Notes: a model not told the origin generated them from the sequence alone. Counted from the stretch's first letter, positions 7,718 through 16,113 are shown. The stretch: DNA of 18,153 nt from JAFDZO01 sp041859205 (GCA_041859205.1 JBHEKU010000271.1:1-18153); one strand, 5' to 3'. Program-made: numbers and translations.

Positions 7718-7933
7718 TCTGTTTATTGGTTTTTTACAGTTGATTTCATAGGGAGATTTCTTTATTTTGCAGATGTGAGCATAAAAAATATTAAAAATTC
7801 AAAGAATTTACAAAAACATAAATTCAGAATTTTTAACGTAACGCTTTATATAATTATTACAAGCTATATATTTTTATGAAAGTTTAGATTCAATATTACG
7901 AATACTGCAAATTAAAAAAAAAATCTATAATAC

Positions 7934-7964
7934 TTGATTTTGTAATCCAAATAGACTAATTTTG
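7934..7964 (+). promoter_or_regulatory. Rightward Bacteroidota-type promoter for the OMP gene
   Basis: TTG (7934-7936), 20 bases, then TAATTTTG (7957-7964) matches the Bacteroidota -33/-7 consensus (TTTG, about 20 bases, TAnnTTTG) at every fixed -7 position. Start of transcription would be near 7971, giving a leader of about 40 bases. Confidence 0.5.
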
Positions 7965-7994
7965 AAATAATTATGTAATTATCAAACCAAATTT

Positions 7995-8003
7995 AAAAGG
8001 AAA
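7995..8003 (+). promoter_or_regulatory. Ribosome binding site of the OMP gene
   Basis: AAAAGGAAA ends six bases before the ATG at 8010. It is one of the few recognisable Shine-Dalgarno-like sites in the window, consistent with a well-expressed gene. Confidence 0.4.
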
Positions 8004-8009
8004 TTTGCA

Positions 8010-8765
8010 ATGAGAAAATCATTCGTCTACTTAATACTGGGGATATTCTGCCTCGGAATACTTTCAAACAGTTCACAAGCTCAGTTTACAGCACCCGAAA
8101 CGGTTCTCGGTTTGCATATTAACGGCAACATCGCAACCAATGAAGGTTATGGAGTCGGTACTGCAATCTACGGTGGTAACTTTTCAGGAGCTACATACGG
8201 TATGAAATACGGAAGAGGTGTAGGACTCGATTTCTCTTACGGTTTAGGTACAACTAAACGTAACAGACTTACGTTAGGTGTTGAATGGAATGCTATGATC
8301 AATGCTAATAGCTCTGCTGTTCCATTTTTATTAATCAGCCCTGATGAAGCTATCATTACGTACTATAACATTATCAGTGGTTCAGTAGGTTATCAATACA
8401 TGTTCAATGCAAGATGCAGACAAAAACAATGGGTAGGAATAGCTTTAACAGCCAGTTCAATCAGCGCTCCGAAATACAGCGTTGTCAATTTTGAAACTGC
8501 GCTCAGAGGCGGTGTTGCTCTTTCTACAGGTTATGATTGGGTATTGGGAGACTCCGGTAAATGGGGATTATCAATATACGGTAAATACCACATTGTAAAT
8601 GCTTTCTTCCATGAAAACAGCTCTACACCGGGCGGCGCAGGTCACATCAATGATGGTAACGGACAGCCGGGCGCAGGTTATGACAGATACATGGGATTAT
8701 TAAGTATCAATGTTGCTATCAATATGTACGGCGGTGTTAAATCACTTACCGGCTTAATGAAATAA
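8010..8765 (+). CDS. Exported outer-membrane beta-barrel-like protein, function unknown
   Basis: This 251-residue protein has a clear signal peptide (about 1-24, MRKSFVYLI...SSQA with cleavage before QF). The mature part is rich in Gly, Tyr, Ser and Asn with alternating hydrophobic positions, as in short amphipathic strands (for example GVGLDFSYGLG, GSVGYQYMF, WGLSIYGKYHIV). A small outer-membrane barrel is the best guess; I recognise no specific family. It is transcribed alone: it has its own consensus-like promoter, a Shine-Dalgarno-like site and a strong terminator 25 bases after the stop. It diverges from the foldase and SurA-like genes, whose products would be expected to act on proteins of this class. 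Four cysteines or fewer and a glycine-rich loop near residues 209-222 are the only other marks. Confidence 0.65.
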   Translation: MRKSFVYLILGIFCLGILSNSSQAQFTAPETVLGLHINGNIATNEGYGVGTAIYGGNFSGATYGMKYGRGVGLDFSYGLGTTKRNRLTLGVEWNAMINANSSAVPFLLISPDEAIITYYNIISGSVGYQYMFNARCRQKQWVGIALTASSISAPKYSVVNFETALRGGVALSTGYDWVLGDSGKWGLSIYGKYHIVNAFFHENSSTPGGAGHINDGNGQPGAGYDRYMGLLSINVAINMYGGVKSLTGLMK

Positions 8766-8790
8766 ATTTTTTATTCTTAGATTTATAATA

Positions 8791-8830
8791 AAGCCCCGCA
8801 TTATTTTATAAAGCGGGGTTTTGTTTTTTT
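8791..8830 (+). terminator. Strong intrinsic terminator after the OMP gene
   Basis: GCCCCGC (8793-8799) pairs with GCGGGGT (8813-8819), with flanking A-T pairs extending the stem to nine; the loop is 13 bases. A T-rich tract TTTTGTTTTTTT follows. The one G-T pair is only stable in plus-strand RNA, confirming direction. Confidence 0.92.
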
Positions 8831-8958
8831 AAGTCTTATTTTCTATTTTATTTCTAATTTTATTTCTCTTGCAAGTATTCTTGTTTTGAGTTAATTTATC
8901 TAAAAAAAGATACCTATCGAATTTCTACTTCTACCTTTTTAAAAATTACACAAAATAT

Positions 8959-9804
8959 TTGTCACGGTTAATTTCTTTTAATCACGGAAAGTTAGTTTTA
9001 TTTGCACTGGCCCTCTCCATGATATCGTTTTATTCTTGTGAAAAGAAGAGCGATAATATTATAGACCCTACATTAATTGCTCCGGCAATTTCAAGTCCGT
9101 CAAAATCCAAAGATACAGTATATACTCCCTCTGATGCTCCCGTTGTGAATTTCATTACATCGGTTCGCGTTCAGCAGGGTGGAGATGACGCTATTGAAAC
9201 TGTCGTATGCTCTTTGTTAGACCCAGGCGGAAACCTCATACAGAATTTTAATATGAGCGATAACGGAAGCTCGCTCGATACAACCGGCGGTAACGGAGTC
9301 TATACAGTTGCAGTCAATTACACAACTACTTCCTGCTTAACTGTAGGAAATTATTCAGTGCAATACTTAGCTACATCAGCTTCGGGACTGACGAGTAACT
9401 TAATTGTTTCTTCAGTACCTATATATTATAGTAATAATGTTGCTCCGGTAGTTTCATTTGTTAATGCACCGGATACGTTAATAAGACCAACAAGTGGTCA
9501 AACACCGTTGGTACTTACTATAAAAGGAAGTGATCCTAATGGTCAGTGTGATATTAGAACCGTATTTTTTAATTCAATTCTTCCAAGTGGGACACCATCG
9601 TCTCAAAACCCATTTATAATGTTTGATGATGGTGATTTGATTGTTCATGGCGATTCAATTGCAGGAGATGGAAGATATAGTTTAATTATAGCGATTCCTC
9701 CGACAGCTCAATTGGGTACTTATCAATTTAATTACCAGGCAACTGATAACAGAGGCCTTTCAAGCGCAATTTTAAATAAACCGGTATTCGTAAGAAATCC
9801 TTAA
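8959..9804 (+). CDS. Surface/periplasmic lipoprotein with two duplicated Ig-like domains
   Basis: The 281-residue protein has a hydrophobic N-terminus ending in ISFYSC, so Cys27 is the probable lipidated residue. Two homologous domains follow at about 58-157 and 163-279. Both contain an Asp/Gly loop (SDNGSSLDTTGGNGVYT at 100-116; DDGD...GDSIAGDGRYS at 223-241) and a closing strand block (GNYSVQYLATSASGLTS at 130-146; GTYQFNYQATDNRGLSS at 253-269). This looks like internal duplication of a cadherin/Ig-like fold with a possible Ca-binding loop. TTG at 8959 is the only start that keeps the full signal sequence; no Shine-Dalgarno site is seen. Six bases separate it from the next gene, so they are probably co-transcribed. 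Its precise role is unknown; binding or anchoring at the cell surface is plausible. Confidence 0.7.
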   Translation: MSRLISFNHGKLVLFALALSMISFYSCEKKSDNIIDPTLIAPAISSPSKSKDTVYTPSDAPVVNFITSVRVQQGGDDAIETVVCSLLDPGGNLIQNFNMSDNGSSLDTTGGNGVYTVAVNYTTTSCLTVGNYSVQYLATSASGLTSNLIVSSVPIYYSNNVAPVVSFVNAPDTLIRPTSGQTPLVLTIKGSDPNGQCDIRTVFFNSILPSGTPSSQNPFIMFDDGDLIVHGDSIAGDGRYSLIIAIPPTAQLGTYQFNYQATDNRGLSSAILNKPVFVRNP

Positions 9805-9810
9805 AGTTTA

Positions 9811-11436
9811 ATGCGATATATAGCAATCATATTATTATTAACAGGAAGTTTATTTTCACAGTCGTTAGATAAAAACTATAAGCTGAATAAAGCTTTATTG
9901 GAATTAAAATCTAATCCTGTAAGCAATGTTCAGAACAGAACTTCGTTTGTTGCAGTAACTCCAACTATTTCAAAATATCCTATCAGCAATTTTATTATAG
10001 ATATTTTAAAAAACGGAAGAGGCGATACAGTCTGGTTTGCAACGGGCAAAGGAATAATGAGAACTGTTGATAACTTTCAGTCATTCCAATCCTTCAATGG
10101 AATAGAGCCATTCGGCGATGATGATGTTGCCGGACTAATGATTAACAGAAACATGGTAGCTGTTTCTACTGCGCGTACTGAAATCATAAACGATGAAGGT
10201 GTTGCAACAGGAACAGGAATAAAAATTTCTACTGACAGAGGGTTGACCTGGACCAGCTGCCCTCAGCCTACTGACCCTCAATCAGCGAACACAATAAATT
10301 ACGGTACAAATGTAATTTCTGCTTTGCCTGTTACAGTGCCTCAGCAGAATTTATCTTACGATATAGCTATTACAAGAAATCAGGGTGATACAAATAATTA
10401 CACTGTATGGATTACTTCATTCGCAGGCGGACTCAGAAAATCAACTGATTACGGAACATCATGGGAAAGAGTAATTCTTCCTCCGGATAACTTAGACAGC
10501 ATTTATATTGGCGGCACAGGTTATTCGTTTGTTTTAAATCCTTTGGTGAATTTAAATCAAAGAGCATTCAGTATTACTTCAGTTAACGATTCAACTTTAT
10601 ACGTCGGCACTGCGGGCGGAATAAACAAATCAACTGACTGGGGCAAGAGTTGGAGAAAGTATAATTATAATAATTCAGGCACAGGAATAAATCGTGTAGC
10701 AGGAAACTTTGTTGTTAACCTTGATGTACAAAGATATAACGGTAAAGAAATTATCTGGGGCGCAACACGCCGCGCAGATAGCCCGCAGGAGAACAATGCA
10801 TTGAGTTATACAACAAACGGCGGACTGAACTGGAGCTATACATTAAAAGATTACTCCCCGAATAATATGAGCTTTAAAGACTCAATTGTTTACGGACATA
10901 CAGATAACGGATTATGGAAGAGTAATTTCGGAACATTTAACTGGAATAAGCCGGGATTAATTTATGATGCCTCAACAAAAGACCAGTTGAGAACTACTCA
11001 GTTTTATTGCGGAAATTATTTTAACGATACATTATTTTTCGGAAGCGCAGACGGCTTGCTGAGAACTATGGAACCGGGTAACGGTGCCTGGTTAAGTGAG
11101 TTGAAAATTTTCAGAGCTTTCGAACCAATTAATTTATCATCAGATATAAAAACATATGCAGCGCCGAACCCTTTTGCCCCGGATGACGAGATAACAAGAA
11201 TATTTTTTAAGACAGGTAAAACAAATACAAAAGTAACAATAAAGATATTTGACTTCGGTATGAACCCTGTAAGAACTGTAATCCAAAATGCAACACGCAC
11301 AAGCGCAGATGATTTATTCACATCATGGGACGGAAGAAATAACGAAGGCAATCAGGTTGCTAACGGTGTTTATTTTTACAGAATAGAAATCGATTCAGAT
11401 ACTCCTGTATGGGGTAAAATTTTAGTTCTTCAATAA
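9811..11436 (+). CDS. Exported Asp-box (BNR) repeat protein with FlgD/Por-tail-like C-terminus
   Basis: The 541-residue protein has a signal peptide (about 1-18, MRYIAIILLL...LFSQS). Four Asp-box/BNR motifs, STDRGLTW (140-147), STDYGTSW (211-218), STDWGKSW (274-281) and TTNGGLNW (334-341), indicate a sialidase-type beta-propeller, but no sialidase catalytic residues are evident. The last 90 residues (APNPFAP at 450-456, WDGRNNEGNQVANGVYFY at 506-523, ending WGKILVLQ) match the FlgD-like Ig fold that often forms the sorting tail of type IX secretion cargo in this lineage. It is followed by two PorV/PorQ-like genes, which fits export to or through the outer membrane. Many relatives are annotated only as T9SS sorting-domain or hypothetical proteins. 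No Shine-Dalgarno site precedes the ATG. Confidence 0.75.
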   Translation: MRYIAIILLLTGSLFSQSLDKNYKLNKALLELKSNPVSNVQNRTSFVAVTPTISKYPISNFIIDILKNGRGDTVWFATGKGIMRTVDNFQSFQSFNGIEPFGDDDVAGLMINRNMVAVSTARTEIINDEGVATGTGIKISTDRGLTWTSCPQPTDPQSANTINYGTNVISALPVTVPQQNLSYDIAITRNQGDTNNYTVWITSFAGGLRKSTDYGTSWERVILPPDNLDSIYIGGTGYSFVLNPLVNLNQRAFSITSVNDSTLYVGTAGGINKSTDWGKSWRKYNYNNSGTGINRVAGNFVVNLDVQRYNGKEIIWGATRRADSPQENNALSYTTNGGLNWSYTLKDYSPNNMSFKDSIVYGHTDNGLWKSNFGTFNWNKPGLIYDASTKDQLRTTQFYCGNYFNDTLFFGSADGLLRTMEPGNGAWLSELKIFRAFEPINLSSDIKTYAAPNPFAPDDEITRIFFKTGKTNTKVTIKIFDFGMNPVRTVIQNATRTSADDLFTSWDGRNNEGNQVANGVYFYRIEIDSDTPVWGKILVLQ

Positions 11437-11453
11437 TATATAGAATAAAGAGC

Positions 11454-12476
11454 TTGAAAAAATTTATAATTATAATATTGTTTTTAGTATCGGCAGACGC
11501 ATTCTCTCAGGTCGGCAGTTACGCAGGAAGTTTTGCCCGTATGGGTTTTGGCGCGCGAGGCATGGGTATGGGTAATGCAATGGTTGCAAATATCTTCGGT
11601 GATGCATCGGGATATTACAATCCTGCTTTGGCATGCTTTCAGGAAAAAGGCGTTGTGAATCTTGGCTATACATTTTTATTGATGGACAGGAAATTAAATT
11701 TTGTCGGCTTCACGAAAAAATTTAAACTGCCGAATCAGGATAAAGGCGGAGCGGGGATTTCATTCTCATTGATAAACTCAGGTGTGAATAACATTGACGG
11801 AAGAGATAACGACGGAACACAGATCGGTTCATTCAACACCTATGAAAATCAGTTTTATTTAGGCACATCATTTTTACTCAGTGAAAATTTTGCAGCAGGT
11901 GTCGGTTTTAAAATGTACCTCTCAAAATTATTCGATAAAGTTACAACTACTTCCGTTGCATTTGATATCGGCGCAGTTTATAAACACAGCGATAACCTTG
12001 CTTTCGGAGTTACCATAAGAGATATTTCTGCAAAGTATAAATGGGATACATCAGATTTATACGGCAGTAACGGCAATACAACGGAAGATAAATTCCCGAC
12101 TTTAGCTAATATCGGAGCATCATATTTATTGCCGAAGAATTTAGGAAGTGTTTCGCTTGAATTCGAAAGTTACTTCAACCCGAAAATAAAAGATAAATTA
12201 ACAGGTGAAACTCCGGAAAGAAAAAATATTTCTTATTTTAAACTTGGCGGAGAAATAAATCTTAATTCATACATTAAAGTCAGAGCAGGGCTGGACAGAA
12301 TAGATTTTGCGAATACAAACGAAGATATCGGCGGCAACCTTAAACCGAGTTTTGGTGTTGGATTTGTAAAGGCATTAGGAACATCTACTATGCTTGGGCT
12401 TGATTACTCAATACAGATGGAGCCTTACAGCAAAGACCCTATTCAAAACATAGGAATAAATTTTAAATTCAATTGA
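11454..12476 (+). CDS. PorV/PorQ-family outer-membrane protein (first copy)
   Basis: The 340-residue protein has a signal peptide (about 1-19, ending AFSQ). The family hallmark follows directly: FARMGFGARGMGMGNAM and then GDASGYYNPA (residues 28-58). The rest consists of alternating strands expected of a FadL-like 14-stranded barrel and ends in a hydrophobic/aromatic strand (INFKFN), as outer-membrane insertion requires. PorV acts in the type IX system as the shuttle that receives cargo at the outer membrane; this family also contains many paralogues of unknown role, so I give no symbol. The start is TTG at 11454: no ATG or GTG occurs between the previous stop and the signal sequence. It is 17 bases after the Asp-box gene and 3 bases before the second copy. 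Confidence 0.8.
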   Translation: MKKFIIIILFLVSADAFSQVGSYAGSFARMGFGARGMGMGNAMVANIFGDASGYYNPALACFQEKGVVNLGYTFLLMDRKLNFVGFTKKFKLPNQDKGGAGISFSLINSGVNNIDGRDNDGTQIGSFNTYENQFYLGTSFLLSENFAAGVGFKMYLSKLFDKVTTTSVAFDIGAVYKHSDNLAFGVTIRDISAKYKWDTSDLYGSNGNTTEDKFPTLANIGASYLLPKNLGSVSLEFESYFNPKIKDKLTGETPERKNISYFKLGGEINLNSYIKVRAGLDRIDFANTNEDIGGNLKPSFGVGFVKALGTSTMLGLDYSIQMEPYSKDPIQNIGINFKFN

Positions 12477-12479
12477 TTT

Positions 12480-13376
12480 ATGTTTAGAAAAATAATTTTA
12501 ACAGTATTTTTATTAGTTTCAGGTTACTCATACTCTCAGAATGACGGCGCAGCAAACACTGGCCTTGCATTTTTAAAATCGGGCGTTGGCGCAAGAGAAA
12601 TTTCAATGGGCGAAGCAGTTTCTTCTATAACAGATGACGGAACTGTAGTATATTATAACCCTGCAAGATTATTCAGCGGAGCAAAGAACAATGTAACATT
12701 GATGCATAACTCCTCAGCAGCAGATTACACAATAGATTACATCGGAGCAAAAGTAAGCTGGACAAAATTTGCATTCGGAATTGGTATTCACTCTGCAAGC
12801 ATAAGTGATATCGAAATAAGAAATTCTCCCGGAGCTGTAATAGATAAATTCACTTCAAGAGATTTATCTATCGGGCTTTCATTAGCATACTTAGTAAATA
12901 AAAACATTTCATTAGGTGTTACACCTAAATTCCTTTATCAGAAAATTTATCTGGATGAAGCATCAGGTATGGCATTTGATTTCGGTGCTAACTTCAACAA
13001 AGAAAATGTAAACGTTTCATTTGTAGTTGCAAACGTTGGAAGCATCAATGAGCTCAGAAATGAAAGTACAAAGCTTCCTACATATGTTAGATTCGGCGGC
13101 AGTTATAAAACCGTGAAAGGGAACTTAAGTTATTTATTCGGAACGGACGGATTCAAAGTTATGGATGGCGGCACATTCCATCTTCACACAGGCGCAGAAG
13201 TCGGATATAAGGAAACTGTATTCTTACGCGCAGGATACCAGACACAATATGAAAATAAAAATTTCACAGCCGGTATAGGTTTGAAATATAAAGGACTGAA
13301 CGTTGATTACGCATTCGTTCCTTACAAAAATGAATTTGGGTCAAGTAATTCATTTTCATTAGGTTTAACTTTTTAA
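12480..13376 (+). CDS. PorV/PorQ-family outer-membrane protein (second copy)
   Basis: The 298-residue protein has a signal peptide (about 1-20, ending SYSQ) and the same hallmark as its neighbour: AFLKSGVGAREISMGEA and then TVVYYNPAR (about residues 30-64). The body reads as amphipathic strands and the C-terminus NSFSLGLTF ends in phenylalanine, the usual outer-membrane assembly signal. It is not a close copy of the upstream paralogue; similarity is clear only around the N-terminal motif, so the pair is an old duplication or two separately acquired family members. Three bases separate it from the upstream stop, showing co-transcription. No hairpin follows, so transcription may continue into the glycan cluster. 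Confidence 0.8.
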   Translation: MFRKIILTVFLLVSGYSYSQNDGAANTGLAFLKSGVGAREISMGEAVSSITDDGTVVYYNPARLFSGAKNNVTLMHNSSAADYTIDYIGAKVSWTKFAFGIGIHSASISDIEIRNSPGAVIDKFTSRDLSIGLSLAYLVNKNISLGVTPKFLYQKIYLDEASGMAFDFGANFNKENVNVSFVVANVGSINELRNESTKLPTYVRFGGSYKTVKGNLSYLFGTDGFKVMDGGTFHLHTGAEVGYKETVFLRAGYQTQYENKNFTAGIGLKYKGLNVDYAFVPYKNEFGSSNSFSLGLTF

Positions 13377-13418
13377 AATTTACTTCTGTAATTTTCCTTT
13401 TTCAGATAATATGAAAGG

Positions 13419-15119
13419 ATGTTCTTTACCCTGCACTCATATAAAAAATTTTCGGACTACTTAAACGATAAGAGAAATTTTTATAAAATTTTTATTGCTC
13501 TTGTTATATTTTTATCACTTCTGAAGTTACCTCCAATATTTACAACTGATATTCAGCCATGGGATGAAGGCATGTACGCAACCCGTGTGCTTTCTATTGA
13601 AAAATTCGAAGATGTACTCGACCAGACATCTCATTCTGTCGGAAAGTATTATTCAAGCACACATCCTCCGCTTTTAATCTGGATAGGTTATTTAGCATCT
13701 AAAGTAACCGGACTAAATGCGATAACATTAAAACTTGTAACATATGCCTTTGCATTGCTTTGTCTTTTGTTTCTGATGAAGATAGGAACGCTGATTCATT
13801 CTGCTGAGGCAGGATTTTATGCAGCAGTTATATTCAGCTCGAATATTATTTTTAATATTTTTTCAAAACGATTCCAGTTCGATATTCCCTATACTTTTTT
13901 TGTAATCCTTTCGTTTTATTATTTCATAAAATATTTAAACGAAGGAGAAAAGAAATATATTTATTATACAGCTATAGCTGCGGGGCTTTGTATGCTTTCA
14001 AAGCTGCTGGTGGGTCTGGTAATTCCTATAGTTCTATTCGCTTCGTACTTCGTTATTAAAAAAGATGTTAAGTTCTCTTTAAAAGATTTTTTCCTTGTGA
14101 CAGGAATTGCTTTACTGATGTCCGTTCCGTGGTATGTGTATCTAATATTAAATAACGGTAATGAAGCACTGGATTATATCCTGAACTTTCATCTTTATCA
14201 AAGAGCAGCAGTAGGAATAGAACAAAATGCCAAGGGCACCGGATTGTTTTATTTTTTAAACTATACACTTACAATAATTCCCTTCGGATTTTTAACATTC
14301 TATTCATTATTTCTAAATATAAAAAATTACAGAAACATTGACTGGAAAATTAAGTTTATCAGTATATGGTTTATAATCGGATTTGGAATTGTAACTCTGT
14401 TTAAAACAAAACTTGAATCATATTCTTTTCTTTTTCTTCCTCCTGCTTGTATTCTTATTGCTCAATTAGTTCTTCGGCTTGAAAATTTTTCGAGGAAAGA
14501 AAAAATTGCAATCTTATCTTTGGCTGTTTTAAATCTTCTTTGGTATAGTAGTGAGCATTACAGGATAAATTTAAAAGAGTTTTTATCGGGAAGTACTACA
14601 CATAAGATTGAAATTGCTTTACTCGTATTGGGAATACTGGTTTTTTCTTTTTTTGTAATCAGAAAATTTATATCAAAAATAACTATATTACCGCTATTCG
14701 TAAGTTTAATATTCATTACTTTTACAGTTAGCAATGTATATTATCTTGTAAACGTTCCGTATTGGGAGAACGGATATAAGATAAGCCGCATCAAAGAGAT
14801 AATAGATAAAGAAAAAGATAAGCCCGTATATTATATCGCTACAAACTATCGCCATAATCCTCAATTAACTTTTTATTTTAACGGAGTGGATTTAAATTGG
14901 GGAAGTAAAGTTTCCGGTTATGAATTTAAAATGCTGGATACAAAAACCGGTGTAGATTCAGTTAGGAAAAATCTTTTTGAGCTGAATAAGCAATCATTTA
15001 TCATTGTTGAGAAAGATAACATTAACAGAGCTGAATATCCGTCATCGGAATTATTTATTCCTGCAAATTTTGTTTTAATAAATAAAACATCAGGATACGA
15101 ACTTTATAAAAATTTTTAA
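13419..15119 (+). CDS. ArnT/PMT-type (GT39/GT83-like) polyprenyl-phosphate sugar transferase
   Basis: The 566-residue integral membrane protein has about a dozen hydrophobic helices to residue about 435 and a soluble C-terminal part (436-566), the plan of dolichyl/undecaprenyl-phosphate-dependent glycosyltransferases of the GT-C class. In the first periplasmic loop D44 and the WDEGMYATR motif (D49, E50) match the catalytic acidic residues of the PMT_2/ArnT family, followed by the conserved HPPL (82-85). ArnT moves 4-amino-4-deoxy-L-arabinose from undecaprenyl phosphate to lipid A; other members transfer different sugars to lipids or proteins, so acceptor and donor are open here. The ArnA-like genes downstream favour an aminosugar. 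The start is ATG at 13419; an ATG at 13411 is in another frame and soon stops. One base separates it from the next gene. Confidence 0.82.
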   Translation: MFFTLHSYKKFSDYLNDKRNFYKIFIALVIFLSLLKLPPIFTTDIQPWDEGMYATRVLSIEKFEDVLDQTSHSVGKYYSSTHPPLLIWIGYLASKVTGLNAITLKLVTYAFALLCLLFLMKIGTLIHSAEAGFYAAVIFSSNIIFNIFSKRFQFDIPYTFFVILSFYYFIKYLNEGEKKYIYYTAIAAGLCMLSKLLVGLVIPIVLFASYFVIKKDVKFSLKDFFLVTGIALLMSVPWYVYLILNNGNEALDYILNFHLYQRAAVGIEQNAKGTGLFYFLNYTLTIIPFGFLTFYSLFLNIKNYRNIDWKIKFISIWFIIGFGIVTLFKTKLESYSFLFLPPACILIAQLVLRLENFSRKEKIAILSLAVLNLLWYSSEHYRINLKEFLSGSTTHKIEIALLVLGILVFSFFVIRKFISKITILPLFVSLIFITFTVSNVYYLVNVPYWENGYKISRIKEIIDKEKDKPVYYIATNYRHNPQLTFYFNGVDLNWGSKVSGYEFKMLDTKTGVDSVRKNLFELNKQSFIIVEKDNINRAEYPSSELFIPANFVLINKTSGYELYKNF

Positions 15120-15120
15120 T

Positions 15121-16107
15121 ATGCTGGAAAAAGATAAAAAGCTAGAGGTTGTATTAACAAATATTGATACTGATATAGAGTGGAAAGAGTTTGTGCGGAA
15201 CCAGTATAATATATTTTATGACGATAAATTTTTAAAGTATCATGATGTATTCGGTAAAAAAATCAACTGGCATCACCTTAAAATAAAAATAAAAGATACT
15301 AACAGGGTTTATGCACTTATAACCGGATGTCTGGATGAGCAATCCAATACTTTTATATCATGTAAAGGTGTAAGTTTTGGCGGATTTTTGTGGAAGAATA
15401 AAATAAATGTTGTTGAGTATTTGCAGATTGTAGCAGCCTTTAAAGAATATCTGAAAAGTATAAACACTACAAAATGTGTAATAACTGTTCCTCCATTTAT
15501 TTATATGACAAGTAGGAATGAAGAGAATGATTATGCACTATACAAAAGCGGATTTGATGTCAGGGATGTTTCAATTACAAATATCATTGACCTTGAAGAT
15601 TTCAATCACAATAAAATATCTTACACAGTTTACAAGCAGGTGGTAAAACAAAATAGTGAAGATATTAATTATGAATTAATTGAAAACATAGAGCCAGACG
15701 GTTTAGTAGAATTTTATAATTTATTAAAAAGGGATAGAGAGCTAAAAGGCGCTGTTCCAACTCATACCAGAGAGGAACTCATTTATTTAAAAAATAATCT
15801 CCCGGAGAATATAAAAATATTTCAAGCGAAAATACTGGGTGAATTGGCAGGTATTTGTGTATTATTTGTGATTAATAAAAGTATTATTTTGAATTTTTAT
15901 CTTGCAGCAGCGGAAAGATTTAAAGATACAACCGTTATGAAAAATCTTTTGCTCCATACAATAGAATGGAGCGCAGAGAACAGTTATGAATTCTATGATA
16001 TAGGAACTTCAGATGTAAACGGTAAGCTGCTCGACGGATTATTCAAATTCAAAAAACGTTTTTCCGCTCACGGATATTTAAGAAAAAATTTCGAAATTAA
16101 CTTATAA
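15121..16107 (+). CDS. FemAB/GNAT-like acyl- or aminoacyltransferase
   Basis: The 328-residue soluble protein has no signal peptide. Its C-terminal half (about 190-328) shows the GNAT-like block of FemAB-related enzymes: a strand pair ILGELAGICVLFVINKSIILNFYLAA (start 238), a helix VMKNLLLHTIEW (272-283), then FYDIGTSDVNGKL and FKFKKRFSAHGYLRKNF near the end. The GTSD...LFKFKKRF arrangement is typical of FemAB/BioF2-like proteins found in exopolysaccharide and lipid-glycan loci. The N-terminal half is a weaker duplicate fold. The reaction would be transfer of an acyl or aminoacyl group to an amino group, here perhaps on a nucleotide-linked or lipid-linked aminosugar. It sits one base after the transferase and six bases before the SDR gene, inside the glycan operon. 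Substrate is inference only. Confidence 0.65.
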   Translation: MLEKDKKLEVVLTNIDTDIEWKEFVRNQYNIFYDDKFLKYHDVFGKKINWHHLKIKIKDTNRVYALITGCLDEQSNTFISCKGVSFGGFLWKNKINVVEYLQIVAAFKEYLKSINTTKCVITVPPFIYMTSRNEENDYALYKSGFDVRDVSITNIIDLEDFNHNKISYTVYKQVVKQNSEDINYELIENIEPDGLVEFYNLLKRDRELKGAVPTHTREELIYLKNNLPENIKIFQAKILGELAGICVLFVINKSIILNFYLAAAERFKDTTVMKNLLLHTIEWSAENSYEFYDIGTSDVNGKLLDGLFKFKKRFSAHGYLRKNFEINL

Positions 16108-16113
16108 CAAAGA

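Larger units (their letters stand above)
7632..8009. other. Divergent intergenic region between the foldase and OMP genes
   Basis: This 378-bp, very AT-rich stretch separates the leftward foldase gene from the rightward barrel gene. It holds one promoter candidate for each direction, an inverted repeat at 7686-7717 and long A/T runs such as the A-tract near 7914-7922. I found no open frame of useful length and no RNA gene in it. A weaker TTG-N20-TATTTTG match at 7740-7769 could be another rightward promoter. Confidence 0.6.

Noticed and set aside
7740..7769. Second rightward promoter match TTG-N20-TATTTTG
   Set aside because: The -7 element lacks one base of the TAnnTTTG pattern and would leave a leader of over 200 bases; the match at 7934-7964 is better. 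Kept only as a remark.
8881..8918. Promoter for the lipoprotein gene at 8959
   Set aside because: TTTTG at 8884-8888 followed after 22 bases by TACCTATC is a poor match; a promoter is expected in 8831-8958 after the terminator, but I cannot place it reliably.
11454..13376. FadL-type long-chain fatty acid transporters
   Set aside because: The barrels may share that fold, but the GARGMGMGNA...YYNPA hallmark and neighbouring exoprotein fit PorV/PorQ better.
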